Positions 45,801-58,923 are shown, counted from the stretch's first letter. The stretch: 64,000 bases of DNA from Culex pipiens pallens (GCF_016801865.2 NC_068938.1:190198476-190262475), one strand, 5' to 3'. The notes: generated by a model not told the origin, from the letters alone. A program made the numbers and translations.

Positions 45801-46983
45801 GAACATTCAGAACGGGTTCCAGATGGCCACTTGGCAATATTTCTTATCAAATAAGTTTTGTTTTCTTTTGAGAACATTTAAACGGGTTCCTGTTGATCAC
45901 TAGGCATTTCTGATTCTGATTTTGAATTAATTCTGATTTTTCTATAAATCTAGAAAATTTATTTATTTTATTATCCTTTAAAAAATAAACAAAAATAATC
46001 AAGTATCCACTAGTTCCCTGATTCGGAACATTCAGAAGGGGTTCCCGTTGACCACTTGCCCACATTTCTGCTTTCGAATTAATTCATTTTTTTTCCAGAA
46101 TCCTTGAAAATTTCTTAATGAAAAAATGCTTTTAAAATTAAAAAAAAAGTCCAGTGTCCACTGGTTCCATGATCCGGAACATCCAGAATAGGTTACCGTT
46201 GGCCACTTGGCCACATTTCAGATTTTGATTTTGAATCAATTTAGATGTTTTTTTCAGATACATTAAAATGTCTTAATAAAAACTGCTTAATCAAATCAAT
46301 AAAATAAAAAATTTCCACAGGTTTCCTGATCCGGAACATTCAGAGCAGGTTCCCGTTGGCCACTTGGCCATGTTTTGGTGGTAATATGAATTTGAAGTAG
46401 CAAAGAATGCTTCAACAACACATTTGTTTATATCTGTCTGACAGATTGGAATTGTGAAAACATTGCTTATTTTTTTCCAGAGTTTCCGGATCCGGATTGA
46501 CCGGAACCGGTTCTCAATGGCCACGTTTTCAATTAGACACCTTCAAACATGCTGGGACCAACATTTTTTTTTAGTTTGTATGGATTGTTTGATGCTATAG
46601 TGTGTTCACTTCGCATTAGGAGCAAAAAACTTCAAAATTTTGAAGTTTCTGCACAGTTTTGGTCAATATTCCGGATTTCCTCCGGAACCGGTTACGGGAA
46701 CCGGCCAATGGGACCAAATCTTGAGTTTTTCTAACAATTTACCGTCGAATGACACCGGAAGCATCCAAAAAGACCTAATTGATCAGAAGTTACAGAGAAA
46801 ACAAAATAAAAAATATTTTTCGACGGGGGGTGATTCATATGCAAAACTTCTGCATTGAATATCTCGAGTTAGGATAACAATAAAAATATGCGCCAGGTTG
46901 CATTGTGTTCGGGAAGCCGATCTCTAGAGGAGCATTTTTTTTCGTGCTGCCAAAAAATAAAAAAAATATTTTGTTACGCTGTG
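39852..46983. mobile_element. 7.1-kb imperfect palindrome / foldback element with internal repeat array
   Basis: The left end CACAGCGTAACAAAATATT is mirrored by the right end AATATTTTGTTACGCTGTG. The outer arms (39852-41200 and 45635-46983) pair base for base at constant coordinate sum. The outermost ~690 bp is almost identical; the rest of the outer arm looks very similar. The interior consists of about forty diverged ~150-bp units with the core GGCCACTTGGC and a gaacattcagaacggg block. Unit orientation changes near 41190, 43400, 43950, 44200 and 45645, so the interior is itself palindromic with a centre near 43740. No transposase frame was seen. Flanks TTAT and TCAT could be a decayed 4-bp target duplication. 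Best reading: a foldback-type non-autonomous DNA transposon. Confidence 0.85.
44853..44972. repeat. Foreign ~120-bp insert inside the palindrome
   Basis: Between a truncated unit ending tgaatgttccgga and the next unit starting gaaatacaaa lies DNA unlike the array (aaaagaggtttgggtgttct ... gacccgggggtcg). It is GC-richer and has no partner in the left arm. It may be a retroelement 3' fragment; the source is not identified. Confidence 0.55.
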
Positions 46984-48095
46984 TCATATAAACATACAAT
47001 TGTCTTGAAACTGAATATCTCATCCATAAAGTCATGCACAATCTCTGAGCTTCGTTTTCAGCATCCCTCCGAGCTTTCCCCACTGAAAGAGTTTGCACGC
47101 TCACCAAATTGCTCTATTCTGAGACGGTCCAGCCCAAAGACCAAATTTGCGCCACAAGTTGTCGCACACAAAAGTAGCGGATAATTCAATCAAAAGTCCA
47201 TCCATTTCGCTAACATCGCCCGTAAATCATTCGCTACGCAGATTCTTTGTCCAGATTTTTAGCCTACTGGACAGAGGAAGTTTCGCGTGGGAGGTATCGA
47301 GCTCTTTTTTTCGTAGCCTATTTGTGCAAAACAAATTTAGCGTGTATTTGCTTTCGCTTCTCTCTTTGCTAAATCTGAGGCAGATCGTCATCTTGGAGAA
47401 TTTCAAAGCCTGGATTAGAGACGATCGTGGGTCGGACATGATATTGTTGCTCGCGAGAGGATTAAATTAGAACCGTTGTTCCCTCTCAGTGTACTTGTAG
47501 AACCAGACATGGAGTGAATTTATTAAATGATCGTTATGCAAATGCGTTTTGCATTTAAATGGTGATGCGACCGTTTCGTTAAGTCCCTCATTTTTTCAAA
47601 AATTCAGTTAATTTAGTTGCTCAGAAGTTTTTTTGCTGTATATTTATTTTTCTTTTCAAAAAATTGTATTCATTAAGGGTGGTGGTTTTAGAAACAAATT
47701 TTATATGAAACATTCAGATGTAAAGAATTTTTCATGCCAAATCCATGCTACTTAGTGTTGCCATTCACAGAGACACTTAACTTCAACCAGATGTCGCGTA
47801 ATCCACATAAGCAATGTGCCTCTCTGTCTCGTTATTCGTTTGATCGTAGCTAAGATTTTGCTCTAATTCAAGTGGATTTGGAGTGTTCCGCTGCTTAGAC
47901 GTAGTATTACACAGCAAATAAAGTAGTAATTTATCTGCGTGTAAAAGACCTGGGTGTAAAATAAATCATGCATTATTTTATGAAATTCTGTGTAATATTA
48001 CACCCTAAAAAATATGTAGCCCATCAGTATGGGAAACCTACTTGACCGAAATGTCAAGCTCATATATACGTTTATCCTTTTCAAATTCACATCGG

Positions 48096-48170
48096 TCTGA
48101 TGGCCGAGCAGGCTAAGGCACCAGTCCTTACTGTAGGTGCTGGGTTTGAGTCCCGTCGGTTAAGTGACTT
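48096..48170 (+). repeat. tRNA-derived (SINE head-like) sequence
   Basis: Box A-like tggccgagcaggctaagg and box B-like gggtttgagtccc are correctly spaced and followed by a T run (48169-48175). The seven positions that should form the acceptor stem do not pair, so a functional tRNA is unlikely. The layout resembles the SINE-like segment at 25838. Confidence 0.5.
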
Positions 48171-51100
48171 TTTTTACGAAGGTGATGTGCATTTTTTTTG
48201 CTGTGTATACATCCTTCTCATGACGATTTTGCATCAGCTGTTTCATAACTTTATCGCATTCCCACAGGAAAATCAATATGCAAGCAACTTATTTTGTGAC
48301 GCCTTCGAAACAAAGGTATTAGTGTGTTGATTTGTAGATAAACTAGTAAAGCCACAACATGGAGTAATAAGAGTGGGGGAATTTGATTAATAAACTTTTT
48401 CTAGGTAGGAGGATCATATAACTTTTTTCATTCAGCATTCAGTATTTTATTTTGTCAGAAACAGAGCTTAAATGTATCATATTTCATGTCATACAAATCA
48501 ATGTCTAACAGTTTTTGGACGGTGTTTTTATACCTTATCAAAAGTTTTCTATCTGAATCAATATATCGAAAAGTTAAAAAAAAATCCTTTTAGATTGACT
48601 CTTGGAATGAAATATATATTTAAAAAAAATCATTCTGAGAAAAAATTTACCGAAATGTTGAAATTTTTGCAGATTTTTTTATCGTATTACCGTTTAAGTG
48701 CACAGGTTTTGAGCAGTTGCTTTTTGTGTGTGTATTTTTTAAAATTTATTTTTACTATATTTAAACACCCTAAAGAAAAGCAATTCTTGTTATGTTTTAG
48801 ATAATCAAAAAGAAGTCTTTCGAATTTCTATAGTAGTTCTTTACTGATGAAACTATAAATGGTTGAAGCCTTTTAAACTCAAAAAATATGAATAAAAAAA
48901 GATAAAACTCATCTTAATCATCGGAATTCTTTGCAGGTTACACAGAGTTAAAAATAACCAAAAAATAACAAAACAATTTTAACTTAGCTGTGTAATTATC
49001 AAGATGTTATAGAAAACCAGGCCCGTAGCCAGGGGGTGGGCTTCGGGCTGATGTCCTCCCACTCCCCCCCCCCCCCACCCATAATTTTTTGGAAGACATA
49101 TGGGAGAGAGGGAGAAAAGCACAAAAGAAGAAGAACAATTCTTCTTTCAGCCAGTCAATTTCGGTGATTGACCATGAAATAATTGATTAATGAAATAATT
49201 TCAATAGCCAAATACTTGAATTTCAAATGGTGTTGAATAATAAAACGTTCAAGCGATATACAAGTTCTCGCTTGCTAGTCGTGCATGCTACCACTGCGCT
49301 GGGCGGCCAGCTGAAAACGGGAGAGATTTTCGTGTTACTCGTTCTAGCCTCGCTTCTAGCGTTCGATAAACGTCACGGATTTGTTTAATTGTTTAATAAA
49401 CTGTTTAAAATCAATATTATCAAAAATCTTTTTCAATTTTGTTGATAACACAACATCAATGACACATTTGACAGCAATTTCCACCATACCAAATATAAAT
49501 TGACGGCAAACTGAGGTAGAGCAGGCAATGCGAGCGCCTCGCTGGTATTTTGTAAGATTCTCTCCTCTCTAAACATATTCGTTTGTGACTCGGGTCGACG
49601 GACGGAGTAGGCAACGAAATTCACGAAGTAGGTATTTGTTTCACTGTGTGAAGATTCGTTCGGTGATGAGTGAATGATTTCTGATCTTTGAGACGAAAAT
49701 CGTCTAATTTTCCAGTATTCTAGATTTCTTTAAACTTAAATATAAACTTGATCAGCAGTTTGCCGACAGCTTAAAAAAAATTTGAAATTTGATTTTTTTA
49801 TGTTCTTAGTCTTCTCTTTTTCCATTTTGTCTAAAAAAAAATGAGCTTGAAGAAAAGGACATCCACTCAATGTAGAACTTTAGATAAGTTAATAATTTTG
49901 TGTTTTGTATATCTGGAATATTTTATAGAAAAGGTACAATTAACAACTGTCCTACTTTTTGCACAATGAAATATGAATTTTCAGACAAAAATATGACATA
50001 TTTATTTCATACCGGGAAAACTAATTCGGGATTTGCTAATTACTTGTTGATAAAATAAACCGGAAATTCTTATTTCCAATAAACTTCTTCAATTTGAATT
50101 TACTTAATGTTCGCTAATATGACTATAAAAAAAACATTTGAAGCTATTTATAGCATGCCTCTTCTGATTGTATTTAACTGATTCAAATAAAAAAAACTAG
50201 AAAACAGAATCACCGATTACGTCAATTACTGGCACGTGAACCCGCTTTTCAGCAGCCACAGGTTATTTCCCGCTCTAAGCTCCAAGTTTAGATATCGTGC
50301 AGGTATGCACCTCTAGCGTCACTTCAGAGGGATTAGAAATAAAAAGGGGTTAACCTCATAATACAGATTTCGATAAAAACGTCTGAGGTGCTCGATCGCT
50401 CACGCAAAACTTCATCATAAGGTGAAGCAACCTCCATCACATCGCACCTGGCGGACTTTCTTCTTACAATTTTACCCCTTTTCTTATTCTTGATGATATG
50501 TTCGGTTGATATCATTTCAGGCGGACTTCTTCAAGAAGGTCCGTTAAAAACGCAGAAAGCAAACCCATTATTATGGGAAGTTTTGCATGACGAATTGAAG
50601 TTTTTTTTGTGTTTTGCCAAAAGGGGTTTCTCGTTCCTATATGAACCGGCCAAAGCACAGTCCAACTAAATAATATTATTTTCATTTATGATTGCATATC
50701 CAGAAGGTTGGCAGCCCCACACACAAACGCAGACAGATACCAGACACGGTGGAGGTCGTATTTGCAGGGGGAGCTTGGGTTAAGTTATAACTCCTACTAC
50801 CTTAATTTACCTTAATTTAAAGAATTTTGAACAATTTTTCAACCAACCCGATAGACAGTTTTTTCTTAAATTTGTGCTAACAATCCGAAGTTGACAATCC
50901 AAAGGTCACGAGTTCAAGCCCCGTTCCACTCTCTCCCCTACTGAAAACACTCGCACTTTTAGGTGCCACGGTATCCAGTTCGGCCAGAGTGGCGACGACA
51001 GCGTTTTTTTTAGCAGAGAGGAGAATTACCTTGCCCAAGAGTCCACGTGTTTTGTGTGGTACAGAACAAATTGCCAACGAAGGCACACACCTCTACAACT

Positions 51101-51949
51101 AGCGTAAAACGGCATGGTGCTTTCCCGTGGGACTTTTTCTTCTTCTTCTGTTTGGTTAAGGGGAAATTGTGCAACGGAACCTAGCGTGGCTCTGGATATG
51201 TGATGACGAAACACTAAACTTAAACACCGTCAGACGCAGAGTTTATTTTATCGATTGAAGCATAAAAGTACTCTCATTGGACTTACCCAAAGCATGACTC
51301 ATTAGGGGCAATGTTTTATTCACAAAACAAACCGAACTTAAATCACATTTCACAGCTTCACTAAAAAGGCACTTTTCTTTAAAAATAAAAAAAAACCTCG
51401 AAAAACGAAACTCTTTTGCCACGGAGGACAAACTTTGCCGGTCGAAATGCATACGTACACTGACTACAAAATGTGCCTTTCGTTTGGAGCACATTGCGAT
51501 TAGCAATTCTCTCCTTAGCAGCTCTCACTCTCTCGCATAAAACAACAAACTAAAGTTAATACCAACACATTGACTAAACTAGCAAGCAGAGGGCAAAACT
51601 TGCATGCAACTTGTGTGAAGTTATTCACAATACAGCCAAAGCGAAACTCCAACTCCAATTAGCATACATGTGCTGAACATGTGGATGAACAGTGAAGAAG
51701 AAAAATACAGAGAGTGGGTTTGGAGAGAGCATGAAATTTTGCCGCCAATATGTTGAGAGACCGGCTTGCCGGCAAATTATGCTCTCTCAGTTGCAGTCTT
51801 CTGCTTACCTGAAGATGAGGTCAATGTTTGTTCAGGTAGCTGCGGTTCCCAAATTGAATTAAAAAGTCGAAGTTATTAGTGTTTGATTAATCAGATTTTA
51901 AAATAATTTTACACCCATATTGCAATAACTGAAAATTTGAGTTCTTATT

Positions 51950-52832
51950 GCCGTAAACCGGGGTAACATTGATAGAATTTTGATTTATTTTTGGAATATT
52001 TTTCAACTAATAAGGTTTATCTTAAGATTATTACTTTAAAACATGTACTGGGGTAGGCCACACAAGGTGCATGCACCATTTAAAAAAAAATTCAATAGTG
52101 TTTAATCATATTTTGAATTCCGGGGTGACTTTGATAGTCATAGTTATTCTTGTAAAAATCAGATTTAATGAGATCAAATTTTATTTTTTTTTTGAAGGTT
52201 GCTGATACATTTTTAGCAAAAAAAAATCCATGTTTATAATTAGTTAACTAAGTTTATAAGCTTTTTAACAAAATCATATAAATTTTAGGTAAAATTGTTA
52301 TAAAATCAAAATTTTGGCTAAAATTCGTTAAAACTAGTTTTGTTTATAAAATTATCGAATCATATTGCACTTAAAACTGAAATCAAAGCAAGAATCAAAA
52401 GTTTTCACATTTTATATGAAATTGGTTCTACTGAAAATGCCTATAAATTGGGAGATTTTTTTAAAATTATGTTTCCAAAACACATAATATAAATTATTTA
52501 CAATCTTATTTTACTTTCTCCTAGTGGAAAATCGTCTAAGAAATCCGACGAAATTGATTCGAAATCAAGTTCATTGAGAAAATCATGACACTTTGGGAAT
52601 ATTAAAATAATGCTATTTATCCACCTTTTCCTTATTATAGTTAACTAACTTTTAAACTTATCAAATTGTATGAAAACTTCTTCTAGATGTACTTTGAACT
52701 CTTCTCTACCACGGTCAAAATGATTCCATACCATTCCGTACGTATTTAAATTGTACTCTTCAGTTTGCGGAAAAATCTCAAGCCTATCAAAGTCACCCCG
52801 GCTATTAAAGTCATCCCATTTTACGGTATTTA
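51950..52832. mobile_element. MITE-like element, about 880 bp (ggggtgactttgatag family)
   Basis: The left end ccgtaaaccggggtaacatt and the mirrored right end (accgtaaaatgggatgac, then ccggggtgactttgatag) are diverged inverted repeats. The terminal motif recurs inside (ccggggtgactttgatagtc near 52121). Right flank has TA; the left border is less sure. Confidence 0.6.
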
Positions 52833-53015
52833 AAATTCACAAATATTTGTCTCCTACACCAAAATTGTTAAAACATTTAAGTGTTTTTCATAAAATGTAC
52901 ACGACGAACAACAACCATTTTGGAGTAATACAGGGATCTTATTTCAACTCTACTATAGAAAATGCAATCATCGAGAGAATTTTTTGAAACAGACTCTTTT
53001 CGTAAACAAAATGGT

Positions 53016-53031
53016 CGTCCTGAAAAGGACG
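53016..53031 (-). terminator. Histone 3' stem-loop of H2A (left)
   Basis: On the minus strand CGTCCT-TTTC-AGGACG, a 6-bp stem with a 4-nt loop, about 80 nt after the H2A stop. A purine-rich downstream element (cgaaaagagtctg) follows. The stem sequence is CGTCCT here and in the other H2A gene, but GGCCCT in the other six genes. Confidence 0.93.
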
Positions 53032-53108
53032 GTTTTTGATTGTTTCGCGTGTTCTCCTCACGGAGGGGGTCGTAGCCATTGTCCGACGGCTTCAGGCAGG
53101 CATACCTC

Positions 53109-53483
53109 TTAAGCCTTCTTCTCGGTCTTCTTGGGCAGCAGCACGGCCTGGATGTTGGGCAGGACGCCGCCCTGCGCGATGGTCACTCCCGACAGCAGCT
53201 TGTTCAGCTCTTCGTCGTTCCGGATGGCCAGCTGCAGGTGCCGCGGGATGATGCGGGTCTTCTTGTTGTCCCGAGCGGCGTTTCCGGCCAGCTCGAGCAC
53301 CTCCGCGGCCAGATACTCCATGACGGCCGCCAGATAGACCGGACCACCGGCACCGATCCGTTCGGCGTAGTTGCCCTTCCGCAGCAGACGGTGGATCCGA
53401 CCAACCGGGAACTGCAGCCCGGCACGGCTCGAGCGGGTCTTGGACGCTCCCTTGACTTTGCCTCCCTTGCCACGGCCGGACAT
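53109..53483 (-). CDS. H2A: Histone H2A (left copy)
   Basis: 124 aa, intronless, starting MSGRGKGGKVKG. It shows the H2A fold with RAGLQFPVGRIHRLLRKGNY, the acidic-patch region YLAAEVLELAGNAARD and the C-terminal VLLPKKTEKKA, without an SQ motif, so it is canonical H2A rather than H2A.X or H2A.Z. Relative to the usual insect sequence it reads ERIGAGGPVYL where ERVGAGAPVYL is common. It dimerises with H2B in the nucleosome. It is divergently paired with the H2B gene (256 bp between starts) and identical in protein to the right copy. Expression is expected to be S-phase-linked through the 3' stem-loop. Confidence 0.98.
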   Translation of the reverse strand: MSGRGKGGKVKGASKTRSSRAGLQFPVGRIHRLLRKGNYAERIGAGGPVYLAAVMEYLAAEVLELAGNAARDNKKTRIIPRHLQLAIRNDEELNKLLSGVTIAQGGVLPNIQAVLLPKKTEKKA

Positions 53484-53739
53484 GATCTTCTCTGGTTGGT
53501 TGGTGGGGTTGTGAGTCGTAACTTACTCGATCTTAACAAAGAACGTTGCGAATAGATACTGTGAGTTGGGAGAGAGAAGAGCCGACCTTTTATACTGTCT
53601 GCCCCGAAGAGTTGGTGAGAATTCAAGAGGAAGAAGATTCTTTTTCTTTGCCTATCACGCAGGTATAAAAGCAGCCGATGTCCACGAGATCTCCATCAGT
53701 TTGTCATAGAACTATCGAACTATCTAAGCATTCGTAACA
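53484..53739. promoter_or_regulatory. Divergent H2A/H2B promoter (left)
   Basis: TATAAAAG on the minus strand at 53587-53594 serves H2A; TATAAAAG on the plus strand at 53664-53671 serves H2B. Both lie at the usual distance upstream of short 5' leaders. Confidence 0.85.
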
Positions 53740-54129
53740 ATGGCACCACCGAAATCTAGTGGAAAGGCTGCAGCGGTCAGCAAGTCCAGCGGCAAGGCGT
53801 CCAAGAACATCGTCAAGGGCGACAAGAAGGCCAAGAAGAAGACCAAGCGTAAGGAGAGCTACGCCATCTACATCTACAAGGTGTTGAAGCAGGTCCACCC
53901 TGACACCGGTATCTCGTCCAAGGCCATGAGCATCATGAACAGCTTTGTCAACGACATCTTCGAGCGTATCGCCGCCGAAGCGTCCCGTCTGGCTCACTAC
54001 AACAAGCGGTCTACGATCACGTCCCGCGAGATCCAGACCGCCGTTCGTCTGCTGCTGCCCGGGGAGTTGGCCAAGCACGCCGTGTCCGAGGGCACCAAGG
54101 CGGTCACCAAGTACACTAGCTCCAAGTAA
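53740..54129 (+). CDS. H2B: Histone H2B (left copy)
   Basis: 129 aa, intronless, starting MAPPKSSGKAAAVSKSSGKA. The lysine-rich tail is followed by RKESYAIYIYKVLKQVHPDTGISSKAM, the histone-fold helices and the C terminus AVTKYTSSK. It forms the dimer with H2A. The N-terminal tail is three residues longer than, and clearly different from, that of the right copy; the core differs at LAHYNKR (right: LAQYNKR) and QTAVR (right: QTGVR). The neighbour H2A is divergent and H3 is convergent. Confidence 0.98.
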   Translation: MAPPKSSGKAAAVSKSSGKASKNIVKGDKKAKKKTKRKESYAIYIYKVLKQVHPDTGISSKAMSIMNSFVNDIFERIAAEASRLAHYNKRSTITSREIQTAVRLLLPGELAKHAVSEGTKAVTKYTSSK

Positions 54130-54168
54130 ATGGTGCTGACGACTTCGTAAGCAGACAGTTTAAAAAAC

Positions 54169-54184
54169 GGCCCTTTTAAGGGCC
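54169..54184 (+). terminator. Histone 3' stem-loop of H2B (left)
   Basis: GGCCCT-TTTA-AGGGCC, 40 nt after the stop codon, followed by a purine-rich gaaagagtt element at about 54199. Confidence 0.93.
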
Positions 54185-54969
54185 AACAAATATGTCTTGA
54201 AAGAGTTTTGGTTCAAAAAAATTCGGCATTAAATGTGGTCAACCCGTAAATTCCACCTGAACTAGATTCCCAATCTTAGAAATTTGATCCCACTCGAACT
54301 GGTCCATTTGCTTCCCAAGCTTGTGTCTAACGTTGCATTTAAAATTCCTTAACAAAATGGCAGCCGGGTCGATGTACGGGGTACTGCAGAAGCTAAAGTA
54401 CGACATGAAACTCTCAACTCGAGCGTTGCTGGTCCGGCATTTACCAAATACTGGGGGTTGTTAAGTAACGAAGCAATTTCCTGTTTTATCTGGTCCGAAA
54501 CTGCGAACAGGGTGACATTGTTCGATCAGCAAACCTCGACCGGGGCACGTGCTTAACCCAGCGCATTTGATGTTGAACAAGCAATCAATTTTAAACACAC
54601 CAAATTTTAACGGATTTTTAGCCAAATTTTTAACGCATATAATGGTTTCAGACCCGGTAAAAGAAACGCACACGGAATCGCTCTGAGGAACTTCACGGAA
54701 TTTCAAATTGTCCAAGCGATCGACGGATGGTGGGACGTTCTTAATGTCTCAACAAGTATCACGAGTAGAGTGCTCAATGCTTTTGGCCATTTTAAGAAAC
54801 CATGAGATCACATTTAATTGTTTCTGAATAACAAAAATGGCAGCTTGAACGACTCAAGATACGCATCCAAAATGGAGGTCGCCGCCATTGCTTATTTCAG
54901 TCCTCCATTTGATCTACCCAATCTGAAAGTGAATTTCTTTTACCACAACTCTTTTGCGAACTTTTTTGT
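54185..54969. other. H2B-H3 spacer (left)
   Basis: About 785 bp between two histone 3' ends. No gene is seen. It is not closely similar to the corresponding right spacer (58940-59499) except beside the stem-loops, and a ctccattt segment near 54900. Confidence 0.6.
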
Positions 54970-54985
54970 GGCCCTGAAAAGGGCC
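54970..54985 (-). terminator. Histone 3' stem-loop of H3 (left)
   Basis: On the minus strand GGCCCT-TTTC-AGGGCC, about 52 nt after the H3 stop, followed by a gcaaaagagttg downstream element. Confidence 0.93.
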
Positions 54986-55037
54986 TTTTGGTTGGGGTTT
55001 TGGGAGATCCGTCGAATCTTCCGTTCAGAATGCGCGC

Positions 55038-55999
<962 letters not shown>

Positions 56000-56054
56000 T
56001 CGCCAAGTGGAAATTGAAAATGGACGACGACATCCCCTAGCCTCGCAACAAAAC

Positions 56055-56070
56055 GGCCCTTTTAAGGGCC
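56055..56070 (+). terminator. Histone 3' stem-loop of H4 (left)
   Basis: GGCCCT-TTTA-AGGGCC, 55 nt after the stop codon, followed by accattttgttcaagaaaga, a typical U7-type downstream element. Confidence 0.93.
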
Positions 56071-57851
56071 ACCATTTTGTTCAAGAAAGAGTTATCGTAC
56101 AAGAAATATTCAATTATTATTGATAGTTTGAATAAGCAGTGATTTTGCTTCTTTTGCATCTAATTGTTCTCATTGTTCTCATTTTTATTTCTGGTATTGC
56201 TCTTTTTGTATAAAGTATGTTCATCGGTATTTTCTTTTCAAAGATTACGTTGTTTATGCACGACCTCTTTTAGCTGTTATGGCAAGATGTTGCAAACAGA
56301 TTTTCTGCATTTTCTTTCTTTTGATATTTTTGATTTAAATATTTTTAAAATCTAAAGATTGCTGAATTTTCGCATAGAATAATAAAATAATAAATCGTCG
56401 CCTCAAAAAACTGAAACCATTGTAAAATCTGAAATAATCAGGATTTTGTGAATTCTGCTTACAATGATTAAAAAGATTTGAAAAATGAATTTATTTTTAA
56501 ATTGTAGCCATTTGTCAACTTTTTTAAGGATACTTAAATCGACAATTTATTCCCATCACATGATACAAATTTTCAAATAATATTTGTAACGTACATCTAT
56601 GTCAAATTTGTGTAAATACATGAGTAGTCGTTTTTTTGGTAATTGAAAAAACAAACAAAATTTGTCAAATCAAAAAATACAAAAAATTAAAATTGATTAG
56701 TTGACTATCCGAAACATGTGATCTGTAATATGAGAAGGGAATTTAAGATTCATTTTGTTTCTTTGGAAAAGTTATTATGGAAAAGATTTCAGTAAACCTT
56801 AATTATTTATTTTTCAGCTAGGCCGAAGCTAATATTTTTCAAAGTTTTTGTCCTTTGGCTCTGGCCGTGAGCGGGGGGGGGGAGGAGGGCGCACAAAAAT
56901 TAAAATAAATAAATATTTATACAACAAGCAAAAGTTTAAACATTTGAATGGAAAAGGTATTTTAAAATGCATTTTACACTAGTACAGTTAATTTGCAATC
57001 ATAAGTTTTTTAAAAAAATGTAAGATTTGACGAAAACTAAAATTTTAGCAAAAAACACTTTTTGCGATAATAAATATCGTAAATTTTCAAAAATTCTAAT
57101 GATTTTTAAATCAACCCAAACGCGCTAAAAATGATCCTAAACGCATGGAAATGCATTTTAAATTGATTTCAGCTGATTGCACTTAAATTCCCCTTAACAT
57201 TGTGATGTTTTTTTGAAAAAATATTTTGCCCTTTGTCTTTTCGGGCCAACATTGAAGGGGTGGGAGACAAATACTTTTAAATAAAATTTGTACTAGCCTT
57301 AGTAACATTCTTTTTCATAAGTTAAACATTGTTCAAGTTCATAGTTGTTTTATATAACAACATAAAAAAAATTAAGGTGACTCTCCCCTACCAAATGAAA
57401 TCTTTTCAGCAGAACATGTTGCAAATGCTGATATTCTAGCTATAGCTTTGAGGTAATTGTTTCGCTTTGTCTATCTGTTGCTATTGTTAATATTTTTTCG
57501 ATACCAGAACCTAAGTTCATCAACCTCAAAATACAGGTCAATACTCGCGCTAAATGTACAAACCTTTTCCCAATAGTGAAGAATTCTTGCTCGATGGTTT
57601 GTCCACGGTCCATACAAAAAAGATTTTTTTGTATGGACAATTGTACACGAAGGGGGAGGGGGGGGGGGGGTTGAGATTTCCAAAAAAGTGTCTACGTGGT
57701 TTATGGATGGTCCCGTAAGTTATACTAATTTACGTGCTTCTCCATAAAAAATGTGTCAATAATTTTGATCATGATTTTTGATCATCAATTTCAACTTTCA
57801 ATGCAATTTGAATATTGTTTTGTTCGATAACTCTTTCTTGAACAAAATGGT
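56071..57851. other. Central spacer of the mirrored histone cluster
   Basis: About 1.8 kb of AT-rich DNA between the two H4 3' ends, containing G runs (56873-56882; 57657-57670). No H1 gene, ORF or tRNA was seen. The H4 3'-flank wording (accattttgttcaagaaaga) appears at both edges in inverted orientation. Confidence 0.65.
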
Positions 57852-57867
57852 GGCCCTTAAAAGGGCC
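57852..57867 (-). terminator. Histone 3' stem-loop of H4 (right)
   Basis: On the minus strand GGCCCT-TTTA-AGGGCC, 55 nt after the stop, with the same downstream element as the left H4. Confidence 0.93.
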
Positions 57868-57922
57868 GTTTTATTGCGAGGCTAGGGGATGTCGTCGTCC
57901 ATTTTCAATTTCCACTTGGCGA

Positions 57923-58871
<949 letters not shown>

Positions 58872-58923
58872 GCGCGCATTCTGAACGGAAGATTCGACGG
58901 ATCTCCCAAAACCCCAACCAAAC

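Larger units (their letters stand above)
46984..53015. other. Intergenic region between palindrome and histone cluster
   Basis: No protein gene is supported. It contains a tRNA-derived segment (48096-48170), poly-C at 49066-49077 next to a gcccgtagccaggggg motif, a small hairpin at 50521-50544 (gcggacttcttcaagaaggtccg), a foldback at about 51724-51790 (agagcatgaaattttgccg against cggcaaattatgctctct), and the element at 51950-52832. The rest is AT-rich. Confidence 0.5.

Noticed and set aside
39977..46858. Matching small ORFs in mirrored positions of the palindrome (for example 39977-40195 and 46640-46858)
   Set aside because: They are identical because the arms are inverted copies. They show no protein motif, and symmetry alone explains their conservation.
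39852..46983. CRISPR-like reading of the regularly spaced units
   Set aside because: Units are diverged, change orientation, have no unique spacers, and the genome is eukaryotic.
47147..47470. 107-codon frame right of the palindrome
   Set aside because: No recognisable domain and no splice or start context. It could be a decayed element, but nothing supports a gene.
49020..49085. gcccgtagccaggggg motif with poly-C
   Set aside because: It resembles a transposon end, but no mirrored partner was found nearby, so no element was called.
49262..49320. tRNA-like box A on the minus strand (gcgcagtggtagcatgc)
   Set aside because: No box B and no cloverleaf could be drawn, so at most a degraded SINE fragment.
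50880..50930. Box B-like sequence cacgagttcaagcccc
   Set aside because: No matching box A at a suitable distance and no cloverleaf.
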